A DNA stretch of 64,000 bases from Malachius bipustulatus (taxonomy: Eukaryota; Arthropoda; Insecta; Coleoptera; Melyridae): assembly GCA_910589415.1 (NCBI GenBank), contig OU342635.1, forward strand, positions 36,792,929-36,856,928, in the 5' to 3' direction. Position 1 is the stretch's first letter; every line of letters starts with the position of its first letter. This document shows positions 14,083 to 23,418 of the stretch, piece by piece. Both the position numbers and the translations under genes were made by a program. The notes beneath the pieces were generated by a model. It worked only from the letters and a program-made list of their open reading frames with translations. It searched no databases and had not been told where the DNA came from.

Positions 14083-14160
14083 TTACTTTAAAACTACTGA
14101 CAGAATAACAATTAAAATGATGAGAGCTACTACCAGGCAGATTATGATCAGGATCTTTTT
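14083..14160 (-). CDS. Syx1A: Syx1A alternative terminal exon, proximal (syntaxin-3-like anchor)
   Basis: Terminal coding exon with a TTCTGTTCACAG acceptor, 25 codons and a TAA stop (14085-14083). It starts KKILIIICLVVALIILIVIL and ends SVVLK. The segment is a continuous hydrophobic tail anchor rich in Ile, Leu and Val with no Gly, closer in character to the anchors of vertebrate syntaxins 2 and 3 than to the usual syntaxin 1A anchor. The entry phase (0) and the leading Lys-Lys match either upstream SNARE exon. The first minus-strand AATAAA downstream is at 13737-13732, a plausible poly(A) signal about 350 nt past the stop. Alternative C-terminal anchors of syntaxin are known from C. elegans unc-64. 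Confidence 0.9.
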   Translation of the reverse strand, partial: KKILIIICLVVALIILIVILSVVLK

Positions 14161-15526
14161 CTGTGAACAGAAAAACGAAAATATAAAATAAATAAACTGC
14201 TACAAACTGCTACAGGGTCCGGACTACATCGACCAAGCACAAGTGAAATAATTTAATCGAGTAAACTAAAAAGACCCTGTAGGCAACACATAAAACATAT
14301 ATAAAAGGTGCAAATACTATTAATGTCGTGAATGGCAAACGTCTTGTGCAAACTACAAAATTAAATTGACTCTCATCATCAACGGAAAAAGGTAAATTGT
14401 TGTAACGTTCATTTAACTTCTCAAAATTTCAGCCAGTTGCGCAAAGACTCTAGTGTGTAGTCACTTTGAATACTCTTTTTGCAGTGTCTATGTTGCGGGT
14501 GCTGTATCAAATATGTATATGGCTACCTAAATACTAAATTTAAATTAAATCATGCAAAAGGTTGAAATAATTGTTACTTATAATAAAGGGTGTTGGTGCC
14601 AGAAAAGTTAGTTTTGATTATTATCACGAATTAGCAATCTCTTCTGCACGTGTCATTTTCTCTTCTATTTTTTCTTGTATTTATAAATGTATCAGGATAA
14701 TTTTAAAAGCTTCTGAACATTAGTAATAATAGGTAAGGAAGTATTGTATTTTTTTATAACATTACAATTTATTACAACTAAATACTAAATAACAATTTTT
14801 TTTTCCTGTTATGACGGTTTAGTTTAGAAAAAATATCTCAAAAAAGCATTTACCAGAAAGAAACCTATTTCTGAACAGAATTTTATAGATTCTCTTTCTA
14901 GGGATCTCCCCTAAATCCCTCCCAGCAGTTGTACACACTACCATATTTTCCAAATCCCATAGTTATCATTCCAACGATTTTTTTCGATATCTTTTTGAAG
15001 CTCCTTTGGCATCCGGGTCTTTTAAGTAGGTATTACTTACATCAATAAATAAAAAATAATTAAGAACATAATTTTTTCGTTTATTTTTTACCTTTTTTGA
15101 TCCTTCTAATTATTACTGTGTCAGGTAAACACATAAGTCAAATTGCATCATAGGTAAAACCATACTGTGTCAAGTACTCTAGTAGACAATCAAAATTTTA
15201 TACCCACAATAATCTTAAAAACCAGGTTATTATTAATATAAATAAAACAGATATCAACGAACGGTAACACGGTACCTGCAACATGGGCAGTGGCTTTAGA
15301 GTAACTATTCCTATAACATTCTCTACTGCTTGGTATCATCCATCTAATAAGAAGTAACAAAACACTTCATCAATTAACGCAACGACGGATCTGTGAAACA
15401 TAAATAGTATTTGCCTACTGTAATAACAAAAACACATCAAACAAAAATTATGATTCTAGAAGCGTAAGCGATGGAAGAAGGATAAAAATGCAAGAGATAT
15501 GAAGAAGGAAACGAGGACAGACATAC
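14161..15526. other. Syx1A intron, no other feature seen
   Basis: 1.37-kb intron between the divergent SNARE exon and the proximal anchor exon. AT-rich with no recognised repeat boundary or additional exon. Confidence 0.6.
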
Positions 15527-15637
15527 CTTTCTAGCGCTACTTTGATACTGTTGCGCCGCCTTGAGCTCGGTACGGCCGGTCGTGACATGGTCTTGCGCCA
15601 AGCCCACATGGTATTCCACACGGTCCACCAGTTCACC
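15527..15637 (-). CDS. Syx1A: Syx1A alternative SNARE exon, divergent version
   Basis: 111 nt, 37 codons, phase 0 at both ends; acceptor CACCTATAG and donor GTATGT. It begins GELVDRVEYHVGLAQDHVTT and ends QQYQSSARK. It aligns without gaps to the canonical exon at 16004-16114. Against that exon, layers +1 and +2 change Ile to Val, +6 changes Ala to Gly, +7 changes Thr to Leu, while +3, +4, +5 and +8 are kept. In the last twelve codons basic residues fall from six to three, so the juxtamembrane polybasic patch is weakened. Intact frame, splice sites and length argue for a functional alternative exon rather than a decayed duplicate. Joint inclusion with 16004-16114 would stay in frame but duplicate half the SNARE helix. 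Confidence 0.92.
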
Positions 15638-16003
15638 CTATAGGTGACAGGGGAGCACAGACAACGGTGGAGGCAGACGGGAGCGGGGGGACAAAGGAAC
15701 AGGGTACTCGGGGGAAACAGAAGAGAAAGATACACCGAAACAGCACAACCAACGATTATATATACAAACATTTAGTACCCATTTAGTAACAGAGTGACAA
15801 AGGCACACATAATTAGTAAACCAGTTAGTATTTAAATCAAGTGCAATAAGCGGTAAACAGTTATAAGAGTAACAATAATGATCATCGTCAAAGGGATAGA
15901 GGGATCAAAAGGGTAACGGGATCGAAAAAAAAAACAGAAAACAGAACAAATTAAAAGCGGAAAACACTATCCGACTTATCTAGGCTACTAGGAAGGAACT
16001 CAC
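15638..16003. other. intron between the paired SNARE exons
   Basis: 366 nt separate the canonical and divergent exons. Both ends carry canonical splice sites (GTGAGT donor of the upstream exon, CACCTATAG acceptor of the downstream one), so the spacing alone does not enforce mutual exclusion; regulation by RNA structure or splicing factors would be needed. Confidence 0.6.
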
Positions 16004-16114
16004 CCGCCTCGCTTTGCTTTGGTATTTTAAAGCTTTCTTTGTATCTTGGGTTGCCGTTTGTACATAATCCACCGCATGTTCTACATGGTATTCGATGCGG
16101 TCAATCATTTCGCC
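16004..16114 (-). CDS. Syx1A: Syx1A alternative SNARE exon, canonical version (layers +1 to +8)
   Basis: 111 nt, 37 codons, phase 0 at both ends; CCTCTAG acceptor and GTGAGT donor. It begins [20 protein letters not shown] and ends [12 protein letters not shown]. This is the expected insect syntaxin-1A sequence for the C-terminal half of the SNARE helix. By alignment to rat syntaxin 1A the layer residues are Ile +1, Ile +2, Val +3, Ala +4, Val +5, Ala +6, Thr +7 and Ala +8, followed by the polybasic juxtamembrane segment that contacts acidic lipids. A paralogous exon of identical length lies 366 nt downstream (15527-15637), so this one is probably used mutually exclusively with it. Confidence 0.96.
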
Positions 16115-16379
16115 CTAGAGGACCCAGCAGGAAAATAGTTGTTAGTCACCCAGACAGAGTATTTAGAAAATAAAATAGACTTAAGGATTTCGGTGTTATT
16201 ATCTAAAAATTATCAAGTTAAAAACTAAGAAGATGAATAGATAGGTAGATGGAGATGAATATCGTTATGAGACTTATGAAAGTGAAGAAATCATTTTGAA
16301 TTTATTAGATATTTAACTGCACAAACCTACTCTCCACCTATGAAAATAAGCACCGCTATTAATAAGATAAGAGATAATA

Positions 16380-16755
16380 TACAGGGTGGAAACTTGTAAG
16401 TGGGTCATAGGAATTTAACATGCAAATTCAGTCTTATGCAGATGATATCTCCAGGTTTATCTTTAGAATTAAAATGTTTATAAATAACTTCTGGCAATGG
16501 CTAAAATGGACTTAATTAGCTATTTTTAATTTTGAATGCGAAAATAATAATTTAAATTAAATTTGTCTGGTTTGACTTATGTCAAAAAAACCGGCAAATG
16601 AGTGCAAATTTGAAAATTGATTACTTCAATTTTAATTTTCTTATAGGCTCATTAAATGGAAATAGTCATTATCAAAAATTATTATTTCCTTTTATTTGCA
16701 CAAAACTGAATTTGTATAAAACCCTATGGGTCCACTTACAAGTTTCCAGTCTGTA
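16380..16755. mobile_element. short TIR element (MITE), TACAGGGTG family
   Basis: 376 bp with imperfect terminal inverted repeats: TACAGGGTGGAAACTTGTAA on the left and the complement of TACAGACTGGAAACTTGTAA on the right, with similarity continuing about 55 bp to CAAATTCAGT. No coding frame. It lies in the intron upstream of the alternative SNARE exons. Confidence 0.6.
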
Positions 16756-17363
16756 TACCTACGTATAATATGAGTAATGTATAGTATGCATTTCTTTAGT
16801 TTGAAAAGTTGGAAAGTTTTAAAAAGTTATGGATTAAAACAATGGTTGAAAATTAAGTAAGTATAGTAAGCTTTCCAATAATCCCAACCACCAAGTTGAG
16901 AAAATATAAATTACTGCTGTTAATTACCGATTTATAAATTAATCTGAATAAGCCAGAATTGAGGTCCTCTTAGGCTGGCATACATTATTAAACTGAAACT
17001 TAGTTTTAGTGACAATTCTCTTTCAATTTTCGAAAAAATCAAATACAATTTTTGACGAAACCGGGTCAACAGTTCTTGAAAGTTTGTAGCGCCCCTAGTT
17101 AAAATGTAAAAATCTAGATCTGATGTTCAAAAAATTCAAAATTACGCCTGCTGATACGGCAGTCATTTATTGTTATTTTCAGGGAATCTCTTCATATTTT
17201 AGGGATAAATATTAAATAAATATAATCTGAGGGATTTCTAAAAAAAATCCCCTTCTCTATATTTATGAGCAATTTTTTGAACATCTAGACCAGATACATA
17301 AAAAAAATTAATTTATTGAAACTTATCAAGTTGCATAAAAATTATCAAACGTCAAGTACACGG

Positions 17364-18068
17364 TACAGGGTGATAAAAAGCCTTATAGGTTCTGTAAAGT
17401 ATAAAAAAAAATAATAAAATTGAGTAGGAGAAATATGCAATGTAAATTTTTTAGCAGGCTGAAGGAAATTTACGACTTCTAGGAGACCCTAGGGAAAAGG
17501 TCCATTTGAAAAATACCCTTACAGCTCCGCACCTACTCCAATTAAAATTTTAAATGGCAGTCCCCTCTGCTTGTGATACATTATTTGAATAGTTTTTAAG
17601 CTATGTTCCCTTAACTTTTGAGCTTAAAAAAATTATTTTAGAAAAATTAATATTTTCTGAAAATAAGTCTTTCAACATCAGCATTCATATTTTGTTACTC
17701 TCAAGATTGAGCTCTAGGCTGTCAAAATATGGTAAAATTTACTGGTAAATATCAGGAATCCATAAATTGATGATAACAAGTGAAGATAACTTTTTCAACT
17801 CATTTTGTCAGAACTTTAAGAGCCAAAACATTCACAATCGGTTGCACATGCGCATGTACTTGGTGAGTCACCAAAATCGCTTAGTAGTTTTTAATTTTGA
17901 AATTTCGGTTTGTATTTTTCTAGGGGGTAGTGAAGTAACCGTCTTGATGAGATTTTTTTTCTAATTATATTTTATTGAAACTATGACTTTAAGAAATTTT
18001 TGATTGGAATAAGAATCAAATAATATTACATATCTCCCATCTTACCTAATTTTTTCTATCACCCTGTA
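17364..18068. mobile_element. short TIR element (MITE), TACAGGGTG family
   Basis: About 705 bp, opening TACAGGGTGATAAAAAG and closing with the complement of TACAGGGTGATAGAAAAA. The interior is AT-rich; the open frame at 17767-17964 has no recognisable domain. It occupies the intron directly below the exon carrying the zero-layer glutamine. With the copy at 16380-16755 it makes up about half of this 2.1-kb intron. Confidence 0.55.
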
Positions 18069-18215
18069 TACTTTAATAAAATAAAACGGTTATTTTTGAA
18101 GCACTAAAATTTTTCTCAAACACATTTTCTTGAGCGAATATTCGAAGACATTTTATGCAACCGCAACTACATACGGTCGGAGGCATTTTCCCAATGACCA
18201 AAACGGGTCCCTCAC

Positions 18216-18353
18216 CTGGTTTTCGACCAGCATGGCCATATCCATGAACATGTCATGAAGCTCCCTAATCGAGTTCTCTAATTTTATGATGTCAGCGTGT
18301 CGGGCTTCTATGTCGGCTAAGGTCTGTTTCGCTTGTTGTGTTCCGATTATAAT
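18216..18353 (-). CDS. Syx1A: Syx1A exon, N-terminal half of the SNARE motif
   Basis: 138-nt exon, exactly 46 codons, with a TTTTTTAG acceptor and a GTGAGG donor. It begins [19 protein letters not shown] and runs through [20 protein letters not shown] to end in LVENQ. The last codon, CAG, is the ionic zero-layer glutamine of the Qa-SNARE helix (equivalent to rat syntaxin-1A Q226). The exon boundary therefore falls directly after the zero layer, and the C-terminal zippering half of the SNARE motif comes from one of two alternative downstream exons. Met of the family's usual GIIM is Ile here. Confidence 0.96.
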
Positions 18354-18415
18354 CTAAAAACATTCGCAGGGTCAGATATTTCGTCTAGGCACCCCAGGCG
18401 CGCGCAACAACGTAC

Positions 18416-18489
18416 CCCTTGTGTAAACACCGCCGGGTTCCCTTCTTCTAACATCTTCTCTAGTTCTTCATCTGTTGTCTGTCTCCCGG
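18416..18489 (-). CDS. Syx1A: Syx1A exon, Habc-SNARE linker
   Basis: 74-nt exon with a TTTATTTAG acceptor and a GTACGT donor. It supplies two bases of the split Thr codon and 24 codons reading [20 protein letters not shown] then FTQG. This is the linker between the Habc bundle and the SNARE helix, the part that changes shape between closed and open syntaxin. The neighbouring introns are very short: 86 nt upstream and 62 nt downstream. The 3' boundary is phase 0 after a Gly codon; the choice of donor among the GGGG run was made because it preserves the conserved TQGII reading into the next exon. Confidence 0.94.
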
Positions 18490-18575
18490 CTAAATAAATA
18501 CTCCGTTAAGTATAATTTTTTTATTACACATTATGTAATGATAATAATTAATTTCCAGCATAACTAAATACTTAC

Positions 18576-18758
18576 TGATTTCTAATTGCCTCTGTATTCT
18601 CCCTTTACATCGTTCTCTGTAATCGGTTTGTGTCCTGTTGTATTCAGTCATCACCTCGACGAATTTTCTCGATAACGTCGAGTGCTGTGTTTTTCGTATC
18701 CTCAGGTCAGCCGAAGATTTATTTGTTTGCTCCTCCTGTTCTATGTTTTGCTCTATCA
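18576..18758 (-). CDS. Syx1A: Syx1A exon, Hb-Hc helices
   Basis: 183-nt internal exon with a TTACTTTTCAG acceptor and a GTAAGT donor. It finishes a split Val codon, encodes 60 whole codons ([20 protein letters not shown] through RIQRQLEI) and leaves one base (A) that joins CC of the next exon to make Thr of the conserved [24 protein letters not shown] and the [12 protein letters not shown] block are hallmark syntaxin-1 sequence in the autoinhibitory Habc bundle, which binds Munc18. The frame beyond the donor gives unrelated residues, which supports the splice site. Phases are 1 on entry and 1 on exit, matching both neighbours exactly. Confidence 0.96.
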
Positions 18759-20888
18759 CTGAAAAGTAATGTAAATAATTAGTGGAATACACCACCACGA
18801 CATACTCGTTGAGTCTTTAGAAGAGATGATTTCAATCACTTGGATTGGAACAGTAAGGCAGTTTTACGAAAGAATTTTAGAAAAATGGAGGAAAGTCTTC
18901 AATTTGTTGGAACATCTTTATTGGGGACTTGCAGCTGCAAGTTGTTTACTGCAAGAAATTGGTGCTGATGAAAAGGAAAACTGCAAATAAAAATAAAAAA
19001 CCTGAAATTCGAAATGCTAACAATCATGTCACATCATGTCATATTATGCATCAGGAACACTGTAATTTTTGTGGAAAGGACTCTCATTACTCACACTAAC
19101 GTATGCTAGAGCAGATATGGATTTTGAAAGAAAATACACAAAAAGAAACAAAAATCTGTTCAAAACTAAAACCAACAGCAATTCTCAAGAAGAGAAATTC
19201 AGATAGACATAGGATCCACAAAATGCAAATTTGCAGATATGGACATTTTTAATAACTACCGCATAATAAGGAAAACTGGAAGGCCCTCAAACCAATCATA
19301 CAAAGAAGAAATATGTACCATAGATACCTATGAATATAAAAAAATCCGAACTTGCTTGATTGACAACAGCGGAAAAGCGTTTACAGCCTTTGGTCGAGAA
19401 TTTGAGGTCGAGCAAGAACTACGAAAGTTGGTAGACAGAGTACAAGAGCAGCAATTAAAACTGAATTGAGAGTGAGAAGAAAACGAATCAAAATAAAATC
19501 CAAGAAGTCGTTCAAGTAAAGATCGAACGGCTTGACACGTGTAGCGCCGGTGCCGGTGGTTAAATCATCCAAAACCAATTAGCCTTTTCCTTTTCCAATC
19601 TATTACTAGATTTTTACTCTCCGAGCGAGGGCATCGAGCTTCCCCGAATTCCCGGCACCGCAATCAAGCTGTCAACGTTTGACATGTGACGGGAACAACA
19701 TCACGCAACTGGATTTGATTTCCTACCGTCCGCAATCGAACCGGAACGGGGTACAAACTACAAATCCAGGAGCCTCCCCCGGGATTTTTCCGGTAGCTTA
19801 TATTTTTGTCACCGCAAACATTTTCGCTTATAGCTAGCGGACCCAATCGAATAGGTAAACAGCAGGTCGGTCCTCGCGAATTTAACGACTTGATTATCCC
19901 CGGAAAGTCCCTCGGGGTAACCTGACAAATTCCCGCAAATGATGACGAATGTTCGGAATACAGGTCCTTCCTGGGGCGCGCTCGAGGAGAGGATCGTGTT
20001 TGGCAGGGTTTTGTCATTAAACTTTAGCGCCAGCTTAAGTGAAAACCTGGAAGTATAACGAGGAGTTTGAAGGATAATTGAATTCGTATATACGTATGCA
20101 AGGCAAACGCTCCCTGACTGCTTATGAAATCCAGATTGGATCGGAACTGATCAGGATTATAATGTCCAAACTCCAAAGGATTCTGTAATGAAATATCTGA
20201 TGATGATCAAAGAAATGCGAGTAGATAAACGAGGAGTGAATATATTTTCTATGGAAGTGTTGATGAATATTACTTGAGATAAGTTTCAGTGGCGTCAAAG
20301 TATTTTTAAGGACAGACATAGAAGAGATAATGTGGAAGAATTTTATTTACAGCCCAAAGGGAAATTTCCGTGCCTCTGAAGGGAAAGTACACCTATTTAT
20401 GTGGACTGCTTGATGCTTTATGTCCCCTAATATTGGCGGTAATGAAATTCCATCACGGAAGAAAAGGCGTTACGTTTATAATGCAAATACTTGTGGAGTT
20501 GGGCTGGTTCGTTCACGTCGCGTCGGTCGAATAATTTCCAGACTTCATAAAGACATCATACGGGGAAGCAATTTCACGAACACAATAAAAACAAGAGGAT
20601 TTAATTACTCCGTACTGCGAGGTAGGTGTATTCATAATACATATCTAACCATGGTAATAACAAAACTCCCACGCGAAAGCCCCACGCAAAAACGTGCCCC
20701 CTCAGAAGCACTGCAGCGCAAACGAGACTTAATCAAATCAAAAGTTTAATTAAGAATCTGATAACAAGCAGATTTTTCAGCAGCCGGATTTCTCGCGATA
20801 TAAAAGTCAAATTCGCAGATTTAATAATCCCGGAATGGAATTAAAACTTTGAGACTCTATAAATAGAAAAAATTACATTTATACTCAC
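18759..20888. other. Syx1A intron, unassigned
   Basis: 2.1 kb between two well-supported exons. The GC content rises at 19500-20000 and small frames exist (19239-19469 plus, with a Glu/Arg-rich end; 19664-20017 minus; 20420-20749 plus), but none shows a motif I can name. They may be old transposon remnants. Confidence 0.4.
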
Positions 20889-20963
20889 CCTTAAGCCTTT
20901 TACGGACACTGTTGGCAGTTTTCTTGATGTCGGCCATGAGATCTTCCAGCTCCTGTTTCGTCT
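20889..20963 (-). CDS. Syx1A: Syx1A exon, Habc region (most 5' exon found)
   Basis: Internal exon of syntaxin 1A, the plasma-membrane t-SNARE that pairs with SNAP-25 and synaptobrevin in neurotransmitter release. Read on the minus strand it starts after a pyrimidine-rich TTATTTCAG acceptor and ends at a GTGAGT donor. The 75 nt give two bases finishing a split codon, 24 codons (TKQELEDLMADIKK..RKRLK) and one base that starts the next Val codon. ELEDLMADIKK is the insect syntaxin-1 segment joining Habc helices Ha and Hb. The 5' split codon would read Lys if the upstream exon ends in A, as the family predicts. The next exon upstream was not found in the remaining 43 kb of the window. Confidence 0.93.
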
Positions 20964-21660
20964 CTGAAATAACAAGAATAATAATGAATTATCCACATCG
21001 CTTGAACTGTCATTTACCGAGGGAGACAATAATATATCATGGCCAAGTGGCAATCTACACAGAGGGGCTGACAAAGTGTCACGTGAACCCGACTTGACTG
21101 AATATCATGCACCGCAACGATCTGAATCGATACCATTGATACCCCTCGCGGAGAGGCTTATAAAGGATGACTGATTGATACACGATTTTGCCTTCGGTTG
21201 TTGAGTCTCCCGGTTTTTTTTTACTGCTTATCTAACAAGCCCTTCAAGCCGATATAAAAGAAATTTATTTTAACTTGTTTCCATCAGTAGAGCATTAATT
21301 TTACTTTTCGTACTTTATATCTACCTATCTATACTGATCTGAATCTGAAAGTGTCCTTAAAATGACACTATAAAAGCGTTGTTTGAAAGAATCGACGCTA
21401 AAAGCATCAAAATCAGATCTAGTGGTGAGTGTAAAATATTACTTTGCAGAACAATAACTGGTGGGAGGGAATCATTTCCCCTGCATGGGAAATGTTCCAA
21501 ACAGAGGTATACGCCATCCTACAAAGAGTATAGAGATTACCTAGCAGAAAATTTATCAATTCACTGATAATCAAGCTGCCTCAAATGTCAAAAGCGCTGG
21601 ACTGGCAAGAAAACGGTGCAGATCGTATGGGTTCTTGCGCAATTTCAAGAATACCAGATT
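20964..21660. other. Syx1A upstream intron, no feature seen
   Basis: Start of the long interval upstream of the most 5' recognised Syx1A exon. No exon or repeat boundary was identified here. Confidence 0.5.
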
Positions 21661-21686
21661 ATAATAATAATAATAATAATAATAAT
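21661..21686 (-). repeat. (ATT)n 3' tail of the LINE fragment
   Basis: Trinucleotide tail that follows GGAAATAAAC on the minus strand. It marks the 3' end of the retrotransposon whose reverse transcriptase lies at 22015-23418. The same AAATAAAC-plus-(ATT)n ending occurs in the LINE at the right edge of the window. Confidence 0.8.
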
Positions 21687-21842
21687 GTTTATTTCCAACA
21701 GGTGCAAGCACCCAATTACAGGAAATAGATGGAAAAAAAAATAGAAATTACACCATAAAATACATCAAGTGTACACAACAAGTGTATTATAACAATAGTA
21801 ACTATAAAAATCAAATCAAAACACCCACACAATGATACACAT

Positions 21843-22019
21843 CTAAATATCATAGGTAAAACAGTCCAGTGCTGTGTTCAAGATACCGTGATGACTGTCA
21901 AAATGCACATCACATCGTTCCGAAATAATATTAAAATAATAACACATTATATTAATTGGAGATCGCTTCATCACATTAGTCCTGAACGACGGAGAGTACA
22001 ATAAAGTGTGCTGCCTAGG
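21843..22019 (-). pseudogene. frameshifted C-terminal tail of the LINE reverse transcriptase
   Basis: Immediately before the in-frame TAG at 22015 the reading moves by one base and continues for 58 codons to TAG at 21843. The peptide includes SPSFRTNVMKRSPINIMCYY, matching the usual C-terminal pattern of CR1/Jockey-type LINE proteins (R-T-N-x-x-x-x-S-P-I followed by a hydrophobic FN motif). The apparent stop of the main frame is therefore a frameshift in a decayed copy. Confidence 0.75.
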
Positions 22020-23418
22020 GCCTAGCGTTATGACGAGGAACTAAAAAGTATATTCGGCCCAACAGAAACGCACAATCCACGCCATGGTTAAGTATGCCAT
22101 ATAGAAAACGAATAACTGCAATGACACGTCTTGTCTCAAGAGAAATGAAGTCAAACATTCTCAGAAGGACACCATGATCAAAACCTCTCTCAGGATAAGC
22201 ACCACGTTCGACAAGGAATAAAAATTTCAAAAACTTCCTCTGAATAGACTCCAAGTTGGTGATATGTTGTTTGTTAATGGGAAACCAAATCATGCAAGCG
22301 TACTCAAGTCTCGATCTTATTAAACTATAAAATAAACAGGTTAGTGCATTGATGTTTTTAAAGCTCCTACAATTACGGTAAATGAAACCGTAGAGTTTAT
22401 GAGCCTTTGAGACTATATCGGAGATATGACTTGCAAACGTAAGTTGGTCGTCAAACAGCACGTCTAAGTCTCTAGTTGTGATAAGTCTATTTAAGATGCA
22501 GTTATCAATGGAATAGTCAAAGACTATCTTGTTCTGCTTCTTGGAGAAAGACATGACGCTGCACTTGGATGTATTTAGTAGTAGTCGATGTTTCCCACAC
22601 CACGAAACAAGAGTATCGACATTCTGTTGCAGAGCCAGACAATCATTTATAGAATTAATGCTTGCATACATTTTAATATCGTCAGCATACATCAAGGCGT
22701 TGCAGCTGAGTAAAGGTGGAAGATCATTAATCAACAGCAGAAACAGGAGGGGACCCAAATTTGAGCCCTGAGGCACTCCTGAGGTGGGAATAAATGTAGA
22801 GGACGTGAAATTCCGATACCTAACACACTGTCTCCTTTCAAGAAGATATGATGTAAGTAGCGAAACAAGAGATGGAGCGAATCCATAGAGCTTTAGTTTT
22901 TCCAGCAGGACATAATGATCTACTCGATCAAATGCCTTCTGGAAGTCAGTATAGATCACGTCTACTTGACCTTTGATATCGATAACCTCGGATGTAAACT
23001 GACAGAAAGTGGCCAAGTTGGTTACAGTCGATCGCATTGTGACGAATCCGTGCTGTGCTGGCGAAATAAAACTCTTTACATGGTTGTAAATGCGGTTATA
23101 TATGATGCATTCAAAGCACTTTGAAAAATTGCACAGAAGTGAAATGGGTCGATAGTTGGTAACATCGGCTGCATCTCCCTTTTTTAGGATGGGAGTTATC
23201 CATGCCCGCTTCCATAGTGTGGGAAAAACTTGAGTCTTAACTATAAGATTAAACAGGATATAGAGAGGCTTCTTGAAGACACCGGCACAGTCTTTAACAA
23301 CAAAGCTCGGTATACCATCATTATCTGGATTATCTGGAGACATTGGAATATATCCAAAACTACGCATCGGATCACGCCCATGAAAGTTGTTCGTCCGGAA
23401 GGGGTAGTAGGGGCACAT
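22015..23418 (-). pseudogene. 5'-truncated non-LTR retrotransposon reverse transcriptase
   Basis: Open frame of 467 codons carrying a LINE reverse transcriptase: fingers motif WITPILKKG (about residues 73-81) and NYRPISLL, palm motif TDFQKAFD (157-164), GVPQGS (214-219) and the catalytic YADD (244-247), then the thumb region (RLEYACMIWFP). No endonuclease precedes it. Roughly the first 30 residues are not LINE sequence: nucleotides above about 23330 belong to the neighbouring inverted-repeat element, so the ATG is accidental. No RNase H follows, which with the C-terminal pattern suggests the CR1/Jockey group. The true C-terminus is frameshifted (21843-22019). The copy is dead: truncated at the 5' end and broken at the 3' end. 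Confidence 0.9.

Noticed and set aside
15448..15771. 107-codon minus-strand frame over the divergent Syx1A exon
   Set aside because: It is in a different frame from the exon; the conserved syntaxin frame is the one ending SSARK before the GTATGT donor.
14083..16114. Divergent SNARE and anchor exons as a decayed tandem gene duplicate
   Set aside because: Both keep frame, exact length or phase, canonical splice sites and most key residues, which is not expected of pseudo-exons.
19239..19469. 76-codon plus-strand frame with a Glu/Arg-rich coiled-coil-like end
   Set aside because: Lies in a Syx1A intron on the opposite strand; no recognisable family, no splice or promoter support.
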